Source of the DNA: Trissonchulus latispiculum
Lineage: Eukaryota; Nematoda; Enoplea; Enoplida; Ironidae
DNA length: 64,000 nucleotides
Assembly (NCBI GenBank): GCA_030248195.1
Contig: JASAND010017631.1
Coordinates: 1-64,000, forward strand
Reading direction: 5' to 3'
Below, in pieces: positions 47,836 through 58,633 of the stretch (positions are counted from its first letter, which is position 1; each line of letters begins with the position of its first letter). The notes beneath the pieces are model-generated. The model had not been told where the DNA came from and searched no databases. It saw only the letters and a program-made list of their open reading frames with translations. Both the position numbers and the translations under genes were made by a program.

Positions 47836-49058
47836 TCAGAAAAGAACATAAACTTTACAAGATTCAGTTTTAAGTAATTTCTTGTAAAAATACAGACAAA
47901 ACTTCAAATGTTTTACAACAGTTGCAAAAGCAAGCACCAGAGTTATACAAAACAAAAGCCGAATCAAAACAAACCAAAAGGGGAACTGATCTAGACCCCC
48001 GGAATTAAATCCCAGAATGACCCCCAACAGTAGCGAAAAGGCGGCAATAGAAGGAGCAGTAGTAACCCGCCGCACTACAAGACATCCAAATTTGAGAATG
48101 AATGATTGCGCGCTCAAAATTGAAAGAAAAACGAATTAGCTATGCCCTGCCTTGGACATTACACAAGAGTAGAATTTAGGTTGCATTTGTATGTAGTTAG
48201 CACTCAATTTTGGATATTTTAGAGTAAAATCAAGGAAACATTCCACAACTGCTAATATTACAAACACCACAACTTTCGTACTTGTAGACAGACGTTCACC
48301 AGCGCGTTCAACCTGCGGTTTATGTTCAGAACTGACACAGCCAAAGGTCAGACTGGAGTCTGAGTCAGAACGAGTATAGAATATTAGATAGTAGAGACTT
48401 GAGCTGCAGAGAAGTATGAAACAACGCTTATGGGGAAATCTTGGGATGAACTTGTTAGGCAGACCGAACACCTACGAGGGAAAGTAAATACCTAGGCTAA
48501 TATTTGAGTAGTGGCAGACGATATTGTTCAGGCAGCGATTGAGGCTGATACAATGAGGTAAGTACGACCAACGCACAATAGAATCCGAGTTGAACCTAAT
48601 ATGAAAGTTTACTAACACATCCAGGCTGCAGGAGCTACTCCATGTTTCAATTATCGATGATTCATTTGCCAACTGAACAAAATATTTCAGTAGGCGGTCC
48701 AGCGAAGAAGACTTCAAACGATTTTTAGAAAACAAATCTAATATTTCTATTTAATATTTACATTTACATACGTAGTATACCAGAAAGCGGGTTGACTCTG
48801 CTGACCAATATGAAGAGAACGAGGAAGATGGAGGATAAATTGGACGCAACAATAAATTTGATCAATTTTAAAGAATACAAGGAATGTGTGAACTAGGAAA
48901 AGGCTCAAAACTAATTTGGATTTGGATTTCCAAAACTTGGAACATAAAGTTAGTGTAGTAGGGCAGCTAAGATACAGGTAAAGGCAGGAATCTGCAAAAA
49001 CTTGAATAGTGATAACTAACGCGCTTCTGGCATGACTATACTTTAGTAATTCGCACAA
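47836..49058 (-). pseudogene. Decayed multi-pass membrane protein gene
   Basis: From 48735 down to 47836 one minus-strand frame runs about 300 codons with only two stops (TAG at 48472-48474, TAA at 48136-48138). It contains hydrophobic spans: CFILLCSSSLYYLIFY, KVVVFVILAVVECFLDF, PSIAAFSLLLGVILGF, FWFVLIRLLFCITLVLAF. A further frame at 49058-48747 adds VITIQVFADSCLYLYL and LVLSLFLVHTFLVFF and must be joined by a shift. The layout recalls a seven-span receptor, but I recognise no family motif. Very short introns removing the stops would break the frame, so a pseudogene is preferred. Confidence 0.4.
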
Positions 49059-50026
49059 TGCCTAAAGGCTTTGTCGAATTTTCAAAATTCTGTTTCAAAT
49101 CGCTGAGCCTGCTTGTAGCCAAAAAGCAGTAAGTAATTTGCAAATGCAAAAGATATATATTGAAGATTCGCAGGAAAACGTTAACTTTTATGTAAATTGT
49201 AATTTCTATAGCAAAGTTGGCCTAGGTTTTGTTAGATTTAATGTGAACAAAGTATCCGTTGATCCACTCTTGAGGCACTACCCACTGACCTGAAAATTGG
49301 ACCGCGGGTCAGCGCGAGTAACCGCGACCCACTTCCATTTCCAACTCTGTTTAGATATCCATGCAGATGTAGAGTTATTTTTACATAAATCTTAATGAAG
49401 ACAACTTTTGCTAGTTAATAATTGCTAGTTTTCTTGCTTTGTTACAGTGAGTATGTGTTTGTCTTTCATTATACAGCGTCTTACCTTATCGTACACCAGC
49501 TGAAAGACCTTAATGGTTGGGCAACAACAAATATTTAACCAGATTGAATTTCTAGTTTGACACACGGTGTGGTGCCCATAACTTTGATGTAGTTTTTTCT
49601 AATATAAGGTGTTACCTACCAGTGGAAAAAACGCAGTGTCAGGTTCAGGTAAGGATTTTCAGTTGAATGAAATTGTACCTAATTTCCGGTTGCATGGTTT
49701 TCTAAGTTGACCACAGAAGAAATGTGAGCCACTGCACCTTCTGAAATAGAATTTTACATAGGAGATTAAATGCAGTTGTATAATAACACTACATGTCCAT
49801 ACTTCGAGAATCAATGCTCTATTACGACAGCATTTAAGCATTTAAATTGGGCATGTTATTCTGCAAGTTTGTAGGAGCCTTCAGAGAGACAGTGATTACC
49901 AATAACAAACCTCCACATAATTTGGATTTATGCATGTGTTAACATGTTCTCTATGGAAAGCTTTGATCTGTGAAGCAACTGTACAATGTTTGTTTTCTGT
50001 CAACCGTAACAAGACTCAATAGGATC

Positions 50027-53000
50027 ATGATATCTACCTATGGCAGCAAGAATGAAGTTCATCCGAATAAACGACTAGGGACACAAACGGCATCCAATGG
50101 CTCAACAGATCAGCATTCCCAAGGATCCAAGTCTATAAGTATGTGGAGCTACTCCTTTGATATTGTGCACAAAGTCACGTTTATTGTCTGCTTTATTGGA
50201 ACATGCTATAGCATAAGCTGTATTGTTGTAAGTTTCATCAACGAGCCTGTAGCGACATTCCTTAGAGTTGTTGCCGTGAGCCAGTTGGAATTGCCTGAAA
50301 TAGCCGTTTGTTCATATATGCCGCTGAATGTCAGTAAATTGCTAAATGAGGGCTATGATATGGACACCATAAAATTTATGCACACACATTTCTATCAAGA
50401 AGACTTAGTGGAGGCGGGTTTATTTGACAATTACAAGAGTAATTACCAAAAGTATGAATCCGTTTTCGGCAACTGGACTAGGAGATGGAATCAATTTGTG
50501 CTCAAAAATGGATTGGCTTGTGAGGAGGTCCTGGTACGATGTGTGTCCTATTTCAAACCGTTTAACTGTTGCCAATACTTCAAGCCATTGCTGCATGAAA
50601 AACGTGGAGTCTGCTATATGCTATCACCCAAACCTGAACATTATCAGGTAGAAGACGGTCGACGTGGAGGAATAACGTTGATTGTTTCAGTTCCAAAAGT
50701 TCACAAGGATATTGTAATATTCTCTTCAGGTAGGCAATATGGTTTAAGGATTTAATTCGAACGGGCATGCAGCCAAGCTATTATCCTTTAAGTGATAAAC
50801 CATGAGTTGAATTTTGTATTAATGTTTTGTTACAATTACTTGATCGAAGCATAGCTTTCTTTATTTTTGTTCAATTAAATTATTTGCAGCAAATCCATAT
50901 TTTACGTGTACTGTTTACAGAATTTTAGGTATTGAAGTTATCTATGACAAAGAGCTTCATCCTCCCATAACATTGGGAACTCATCCAAGCATTTTGGTGC
51001 CATCAAACCGGACCAGTGCTACTATGCTTGCTGCCAAATTAATCAAAAATTCCAACGAAAACGGGCATATCTGCACGAAGGAACCTGCTTTATGTATGGT
51101 AGCCTGCTACGGGGCAACATACGAACAATACTGCGGTTGCGTTCTGCTTGGTTTTCAGTCAGTCCATAATCAATCTGTGACCAGAAAAGGTGTCTGTAAT
51201 CCCTATAATATACTGAATTGCAGTGGCTTGGAAGATAAAGTTAACAATGACGCGTGGGATTGTAATAATCGCTATTGTTCTCCAAGATGCAACCAGTGGT
51301 CGTACAGCGCAGAAACTACTTATGGTGATCTACATGTCGACTCTCATCGGCACTTTGGAGGTAACTTTCTTACAAGAGTAAGCGGATGCAATTACAAGAT
51401 AAATTTTTAGGGGATCGTCTGCTTTCGCTTGAAATTCCAGACAAGGCCGGCCCGAGGTGCAACCAATTTTTGGGTCGGATGAAGGATAGGACCGGTTCTG
51501 ATTCAAGATGCGAGTGGCGAGCAGAAATTTTGTAATAAAGCACTGAAAAGCTGAAAAGAATGCAACTTCCATGCTTGAATCATAAACTGAATATAATTAA
51601 AACCATTAAACCACTACCTAAACGTAAATTACACAGTCGCCAAAACAAATCAAGTTTAAAATTTGACACCTATAACTGAAATTGCAGAAAATGCACTCTG
51701 GAGTTTAAATAATCATCCTGTCTCAAGTCAATTCTAACACTGTTCCCATAGGTGTACCTACCACCTGTTTGGGTTGGGGGGGAAGGTCCAAATTTGGCTC
51801 GGGGGACCCCACCAAATCCGAAATTTGGGGGGGACCCCCTAAACTGTACCCAAGGTTTTTTGTTCTGCCTGGAGGCAGAACTATTTACCCGGAAAATGGA
51901 TATGTTTAACACTAAGAAGGATTATCTCAATACAAACTACGCCTATCTTCAGCACTGCTCTAGTATAATGCTCTGCTCATTTTTTTAACCGAAGGGGGCC
52001 TAGTTGTAAATCTCTGATTTTGAAATTTTTAAATTTTCAACAAATTCTTTTTATTAAGATGTGCTGACGTTCGTAGGCAACTATAGCAGGCTTCATGACT
52101 TTCTTCTCCTTTCTCATTCAGTTAATATGCCTGAAAATTTTGTTTCGCCACCCCCCCCCCTGGAATTTCAGTTGTGATATTGTATTCGTTGACCCCCCCT
52201 CACACATTCTAAACAAGAGAAGATTGTGTCACTATTTATGCAAATTAGATTCCTAAAATTAAAAGCAGTTGACAATTGTATGACTTAGTTACAGGTTGCA
52301 ACCAATTAATGCCTTGTCAATTTTTTTTAAATAGCATCGCACCTTTCATATATATTCATTAATAGATTAATTGTTTAATTAATTTATTTCTTTTCCATTA
52401 ATACAGTTACAACCAATTTGCGTCACTTCTTTGGTACGCGAGTAATGCCTCAGTCACTCCAGTCCAGTAAGAATTTATGCTTAAAAACAAAAGTTGCAGA
52501 TTTTGATGCTGAAACAGCTTTTTCGCATTGCAGCTGAAACACAGATGGAATATTTGTAGTTATGTTGTGGTTTAATTGTCTTTTTACAAAACAAATTGTC
52601 TGGTGTTCTCTAATTTAAACCAAACAAATGGCGGTTTCGAAAATGGCGAAAACTTAGCAAAAACCAAAGCTTCCTGATATTTCAAAAGTGTGACAACATT
52701 CAAAATTACATAATTAAATAATTCGATCAGGTATTTAGGTATTACCAAATTTCATGCGAGCTTACTTAACCTGCATACAGTTTGCAGAATGCATCGTAAG
52801 GTGTGGGGACAACACAAATTCTAGTTGTTACGGCATTGCCATTATTGTGCTGGAATTGTGATCTGTAGATTTGTCTTGCTCAGTTGCAGAACTCTGCCCC
52901 TTTTAGGGGTCATCTTGTTAGCTTAAAATGGTCCTTTTTCGATGTACAGTACATAAAAAACGCACTCAAAAGCTTCTGTCAATAGCTTTCGTATGCGAAA

Positions 53001-53680
53001 ATAGGGCTTGAAAATTGACAAATTTGTGCTAAAATATGCCTAAATTAGGCCAGATTGTGAATTATAATTGCGTATATTACCTTTTAGTTGCTATAAATAA
53101 CCATCTTTAGCTGTTTATAGCTGATTTACATCCATTTTTGCGAATTTTTTTCAAAAATTTTCAGAAATTGCAAAAAATGTTTTCAAAAATTTTGCATTTT
53201 TTACTTGGTTTGGACCCAGTTTTAGGGGGGAGGGGGGTTTGAGCTCGGCTTGGGGGGGAGTAGTTGAGGCCGGGTAGCGGGGGAAGGGGGGTCTGGCCTC
53301 TCCGTGGGGGGGTCTCACAGGGGGCAAACTGTAGCCTGGTTCACCTATGACTGTTCCTATGCAGGATGAATTAGTAGAAACACCGCTAACCATTATCTTT
53401 GCTTGTTTTTCAATTTGAATTTGCAGAAGTTGGATCAATAGCCCGTATTCACATTTTCCATGGAAGGTTGCAGTATTTGGAAGTTAAAAGAGTTGATATT
53501 GTGGAATTTAACAATGTTCTTTATCAGCTGGGTGGTGCCTTGAGCCTTTGGCTAGGAGTCTCTATACTAAACGTAGCCAGGAAAACAAGAGCCTGTATTG
53601 CCTATGCGAGACTAATCGTCAACAGGCTACTAAAGTTGGACCCAAGTACTGATATTGAAAAGAATGGTACATCCAATTAG
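50027..53680 (+). CDS. DEG/ENaC family sodium channel subunit (three exons)
   Basis: Exons 50027-50729, 50929-51360 and 53427-53680 give 462 residues; both junctions are phase 1 and use GT-AG. Trimeric DEG/ENaC channels pass Na+ and are opened by acid, peptides or force in various animals. Seen here: cytoplasmic N terminus, TM1 (VTFIVCFIGTCYSISCIVV), a large Cys-rich ectodomain (C pairs in CSYMPLNVS, CEEVLVRC, CQYF, GVCYML, CTKEPALCMVACYGATYEQY plus CGC, CNPYNILNC, CSPRCNQW), and TM2 YQLGGALSLWLGVSILNV with the GxS selectivity filter (GVS). The usual N-terminal His-Gly gating motif is not obvious. The C-terminal tail is short. The second intron is 2.07 kb and repeat-bearing. The subfamily and stimulus cannot be set. 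Confidence 0.93.
51750..52210. repeat. G-run repeat remnants in the DEG/ENaC intron
   Basis: Short G and C homopolymer clusters (51775-51840, 52145-52200) similar to the G-tract family but without clear termini. Confidence 0.35.
53000..53340. mobile_element. G-tract family element in the DEG/ENaC intron
   Basis: AAAATTTTCAGAAATTGCAAAA core followed by five or more G runs (53224-53325). It ends near 53340, less than 100 bp before the last exon's acceptor at 53426. Termini are not defined. Confidence 0.4.
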
Positions 53681-53869
53681 AGAGAATAACTACCTTTCAT
53701 GATTATTAAATGATGTTATCTGTTCAAAAGTAAAAACGTATCACCCGAAGTTTCGGTAATAGTTCTTCAGATATTTTCAACAAAATTGAATGGGGAACAT
53801 GTTAATTGATTTATTAGTTTTTCGTATGATCCACTCCAGTTATGACTAGACCAGTATAGAGTAAATACA

Positions 53870-54095
53870 TGCGCTTGGGTGTGGGGTTTGGGCGTTCACC
53901 TTCCCCAGACCACTCCCCACCCTTCCCCAGACCCAGAGCTTACCCCCCCCCCCCAGAGGGATCCCCCTGAATCCTCCCTGAAATCGGTTTTTTGGCCAAA
54001 AATCCGGGAAAATCCGGTTTTTTGGCGGACTTCGGCCTTTGGTTCACTTCCTCCCCGAAGAACTTCCCCCTTGCATCTGTCTAATGGAGTAGTGT
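53870..54095. repeat. C-tract repeat downstream of the channel gene
   Basis: CCCCAGACCC repeats and a C homopolymer near 53946-53955 with AAATCCGG(G/T)AAAATCCGG. The 74-codon open frame here is compositionally biased and not a gene. Confidence 0.4.
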
Positions 54096-54492
54096 CAGTA
54101 TAGCAGGGAGTTCATTTTTAATAGTTCAAATTAAGATTATTTCAATACATATGTAATGATTTGATCATTCAGTGCTTTGTTAGTCTGTGAGAATATTCAA
54201 TCAGGTTTGATTCTCTGCTGTGCGACGCAAAAACCACCGTACAACCCTCTTGTGTACAGTAGTCCTTGTATAATTATTCGTGTCAATCCGTGGAGTAGTA
54301 GGAAGAGTTGATATTTTTGTGCTTAATTTTGTGCAAAAGTTTAAATAATGTAGTCATTAATATTAATCAATTGATTAACAGCATCAATGTGATAATGTCC
54401 ATTTTTCAAGAAATTTTAAAAGCTTTTGATATACATGATTACGTGTAAAAACTGTAAATCTATAAATTAAACCAAGAGTACATAATAACTAA

Positions 54493-54666
54493 AGGTGCAT
54501 TCATAGTTGCGAACGCAGAGAGATGCGCGTCGACGCCTCAGATTGTAACATGCTGTTTTAACCGTTTAAAAATAATTGCAGCATATTCATGCTCACGAAC
54601 GCATGCAGACGCTTACGTACTCGCGTCGACGCGCGTCTGCTTGCGTCTGGAACTATGAATGCACCT
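54493..54666. mobile_element. 174-bp Harbinger-like MITE with TAA duplication
   Basis: Ends AGGTGCATTCATAGTT and AACTATGAATGCACCT. TAA at 54490-54492 and 54667-54669; removing the insert restores the intact PalA terminus, as judged against copies 2 and 3. GC-richer interior with GCGTCGACGC motifs. Confidence 0.85.
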
Positions 54667-54796
54667 TAAGAGTGTGACAAGCGTCACACTCTTAGTTACT
54701 AAGTTTGTGACATCATCTACACTATAATGGCCCCCCCCCCATAAATTAGACCCCAGTGAACCCCCCACAAATGAGTACCTAGTACACATTTGTGTA

Positions 54797-55436
54797 GGGT
54801 AAACTTGGCATGTATGGACGATGCCGACCTCAGGCTATCTCTACGTGCTTTTAAACTTGGCTTGTATGGACACTGAATGTTTGCTGTATGGACGCTACTT
54901 GGCTTGTATGGACACAATATTTACATGTAAATCATAGGAGATTATTCAGCTATCCTGCTGAAATTCACCAAACTTCTACTTGGCTTGTATGGACGCATCA
55001 GGCAGCCTATGAAATACATGCAAAATACTCCGTCCATACAACAAAATTTCGTCATAAATTAAAGAAAAATTAATAGTTCTTCTGTAGCTTAACTGTATTC
55101 AGTGAAATTGGTATCAAAGGATAAAGAAAGTATCACACTTTTCAACAATATGAAACTTAGAATAGCTTAGTTTACTGTTAAATTCCCACAGTCATTTAAA
55201 CTTAGGCCAAAAAATCATTGAAAAATCAAGCAAAACGGTATTTTGATGAATATTGGCATATAATGTGCGACACAGATACCCAGCACAAATAAAGTTTAGT
55301 TGATTAGAACCACTTCAGTACGACCTTTCCGACGGTGTTATCAATTTTCTGGTTGATAAAATATTGAGTACATTAGCTCATAAAAGCTGACCCATCGTCC
55401 ATACAAGATTATCGTCCATACATGCCAAGTTTACCC
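54797..55436. mobile_element. TA-flanked palindromic MITE with GTATGGAC repeats
   Basis: Ends GGGTAAACTTGGCATGTATG and its reverse complement, TA at 54795-54796 and 55437-55438. CTTGGCTTGTATGGAC recurs three to four times in the left part (54855-54990) and GTCCATACA occurs inverted near 55033, 55398 and 55414. Tc1/mariner-like by TA duplication. No transposase. Confidence 0.75.
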
Positions 55437-55709
55437 TACCATCACTCGCTTGTATCTTTATGTGTTGAAGCCAAAAACGTTCTATCAGCAGCTGGCCACT
55501 TTCGAGCTTCAACACATAAAGATACAAGCGGGGGATGATGGTACACAAATTTGTACTAGGTACTCATTTGTGTGTGGGGCCACTGGGGTCTAATTTGTGG
55601 GGGTGGGGTATGCCGTTATCGTGCAGATGATATCCACAGTTTAGTAACTAGGAGTGTGGCGACTGTGGTGCTTGTCACACTCTTAGTTATTATGTACTCT
55701 TGATTAAAC

Positions 55710-56160
55710 TCAGATAGAAGCAGCATGTAAAATCATATCATTTTAATTCATTAAAATGCTAAACCTGCCAAGCAATAAACATTATGTACGACAATATTGC
55801 AATATTCATACGAATGCATGCTGTCCAAGAGCTACCAAAATCTGCATTGATGTAATGGATTCATTGGACTCCCAGCAGGACATGAAAATGCTGCTGCAAA
55901 TTCGGGAGTATTCTTCAAAGGCTCGACCACCCTACAGCAACAACGAACACTTTGCATCGTCTAAAGCTGTGAAGTAGATTCATGTTCAAGCTGACAAATG
56001 CATTAACTATGAATGGTGAACCATACATACCAAAACATGCTGCTTATATAGTAACATTGGTAAAAATACCTGTATCTGTAAAGAGAATGAGGATCGTATA
56101 ATATTGTTGATTCTGTGTAAGCAGGACGAGAGAGACCACACCAATTCTAAATCAAACTGA
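55710..56160. other. Spacer with one short ORF
   Basis: An ATG frame of 73 codons (55756-55977) is open but has no recognised family. I see no splice context for it and no repeat. Confidence 0.25.
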
Positions 56161-56164
56161 TTAA

Positions 56165-56782
56165 CCCTTTAATGGCTGAATTTCCTCATGACTAAACGGT
56201 TGAAAATAACTGTTTTCATATTTTTGCCTGCCACTTTTTACTGGGACCGCCTAGAGAAATGGGACTTCTACCAATCGATAGAAAATTAATTGCTCTACAT
56301 TCCGAATGGAGCATTAAAGGGTGCCCGATGCACCTTGAAAAAGTTAGAAGTAGTCAAATTAGGAAACTACGAATGTTTGCTAAACTTTCATTGCAGAAAA
56401 GCAACAAATTGGTTTCTAGGTATAAAGACTTGATTCTGAGACGGAATAAACTATACGTTATTTTAGTGTCCATTCCCTCCCGTATCACCTGGTGGAACGG
56501 CTTTTCCAGAGACAAATAACAGCCGGCTCTGGATTCGTTTGAATGCAGCGCTCGAACGGGTTTTGAAATCATCAGTTTTCATTGTCGGTGGAAAGCTTAA
56601 AACTAGATATAGAAACTATTTTTTCTAGCAAGTGTTAAAATATTCTCCCAAAATAGGGTGGACGCGTTGAAGAAAAAAGGAGCAAATGCACAGACTGCCA
56701 ACCGATATTAACTGGAATGCCACAAAAAATAAAATGTCGAAAATCGCCACTTGGGCCATATGGCCCATCCGGCATTAAAAGG
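56165..56782. mobile_element. piggyBac-like MITE, TTAA duplication
   Basis: CCCTTTAATGGC at the left and GCATTAAAAGG at the right form TIRs flanked by TTAA at 56161-56164 and 56783-56786. GGGCCATATGGCCC palindrome close to the right end. The open frame 56259-56519 inside does not show the DDD or Cys-rich features of a piggyBac transposase. Confidence 0.75.
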
Positions 56783-56786
56783 TTAA

Positions 56787-57390
56787 ATAAAAATTAAGGC
56801 TTTTGTTCAAACTGCAACAAAGCAGTCATGCTAGAAAATTAACTGGTTTTTTCATAGCTGAATCATGTCGTGGCAAGAAAAAAATCCATACTTTTAGCAT
56901 TTACGCAAGCTTATGCTTCAGGCAAAAACGGTGCCTTAGTATTTTTTACCAAGGACAGGTACGGGATCGTGCTCGATCTCTTCAACTGTGGCGCTGCCGC
57001 TCCCCCGAAGATGCACCTACGTTCGTTCAATGCAAGTCAGGGCATTCAATGCAAGACATTTGCTGAAAAGCTGAAAATGGTTTAAAGAAAGTGATGCGTA
57101 CGGATGCGTAGGCTAGGAAGAACATCTGATCAGGGATATATTTTCCAAAACCTGGTAGATTTTGAGATGTGTCGCTGCGTTTCTGGGACAGCATGCTCTG
57201 AAATGCCTGAAACATACCAGAAACAATCATTATTCGTAAGTGTGGTAAATTCTAGAACCTGAAAACATAAAAAAATATTTAAAAACTAAACACAATTTAA
57301 AATCAAACAATAAACTAGACGTAGAGTTTAATTTAATGTGTTTTTAAAATACATTTACTTCAAAATAACATTAAACCTGATTTGTTTTCT
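56787..57390. other. Spacer, no gene seen
   Basis: Overlapping short frames occur on both strands but none has family features, splice sites or codon bias that I can support. Confidence 0.3.
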
Positions 57391-57397
57391 TGAAAAA

Positions 57398-57535
57398 ATG
57401 GTTTTAGACGTTTTGAACGTCTGACACAATTTTAGAAAAATTAGACGTTTTGTCAGTAGACGTTTCGTCGTTAGACGTTTCGTCGGTAGACGTTATGAAC
57501 GTTAGACGTTTTGACTTTAGACGTTTTGAACGGGC
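57398..57535. repeat. TTAGACGTTTTG minisatellite
   Basis: TTAGACGTTT(T/C)G(A/T) recurs about eight times with spacing of 12-20 bp, ending in TTTTGAACGGGC. Imperfect tandem repeat. Confidence 0.75.
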
Positions 57536-58633
57536 ACCAAATTCAATGACTTTAATTTACTAACAGCAGCTGCTCAAGTATCAAATTAGGAGGGAAAGAC
57601 CCCTCGATATCGTCTGCAAGGTTTCCTAAGTAGCGGTTTCAAATTGGTCTAACGGGGTTAAGAAAACTTCAAAAATGGTTGCACAGCTAAAATTGCCAGT
57701 TTGAGGATTCCCCTTACTTTTTTATCTAAATTTATCAAGCTTTTAAAGATAGTGACTTCGAAAAAGGGTTTTATATTTACATCGAAATCAGTTTTACATT
57801 TCGACAATTTTTGTGCTCCATGGATGAGGATGCGTGATGAATGTGGACAAGAAGCAAGAAGAAACAAAATTTCATTTCTTCGATTTTGAAAAGTCGTCTA
57901 AAGGTAAATTTTGGACTCTAAACCTTTTATATTCGATTTCAAGAGTAGATTGATTAATTAATTGCTCAAAATAATCCGTGAATTGTAATTAATTCAGAAT
58001 ATTGATAATTTCAAATATTTACAACCTAAAGTTATCAAATAGTGATTTCTTACTGTAAATGCTATCTTAATTCCACCTAAATCAGCCATGTTTTCACCCA
58101 GTGTTTGATTGCCGTCCAGCTGCAAGAAACAGAAAATATATGGACAGCTTTTGCGCTACTTAAATTTGAACTGTTACCATTTAAACAAACGCTCGAATTT
58201 AGTGACCACAACAGCATGACTACCAGCTATAAAGAAGTAGTTGACAGAGATGAAAGCGGGTCACTATTTACTGACCCGGTGACCCGGTGTTTTTAAAAAT
58301 TCAGGTTTAACCTTGCAAAAAATTAAAAATACTTTATTGGGTTGCAGTGAGTATTTTTTAGGATTTTGGACATTTTTGACGCCTAAAATATCATGTTGGG
58401 CAAAAGTTTTGCTTTCCGTAAAGTAGTAGCATTGGAAAGTGAATATTTAAGTAAGCCGGAAAAAATTTGCATGATTTTGCACTCAGTAATGTGAAGTAAA
58501 CTACATAGCTTTTTGAATCAAACAAATTGGACTAAAATACTTTGCCAAAGTCGTAACATCATCTAATTCTAGTCATAGGGTTTACCTAACATTAGCACTT
58601 TTCTGTTTTATCACTATATATTTTAGTAAAATA

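Larger units (their letters stand above)
54473..55702. mobile_element. PalA copy 4 with two nested MITEs
   Basis: Ends CAAGAGTACATAATAACTAA and TTATTATGTACTCTTG, exact 7-bp duplication ATTAAAC at 54466-54472 and 55703-55709. Each terminus contains its own hairpin (AGAGTGTGACAAGCGTCACA at the left). The body has C/G runs and ACAAATGAGTACCTAGTACA, like copy 2. It hosts a 174-bp Harbinger-like MITE and a ~640-bp TA-flanked palindrome. Confidence 0.85.

Noticed and set aside
56259..56519. piggyBac transposase
   Set aside because: The frame is within piggyBac-like TIRs, but no catalytic Asp pattern or Cys-rich C terminus is visible, and the whole element is only 618 bp.
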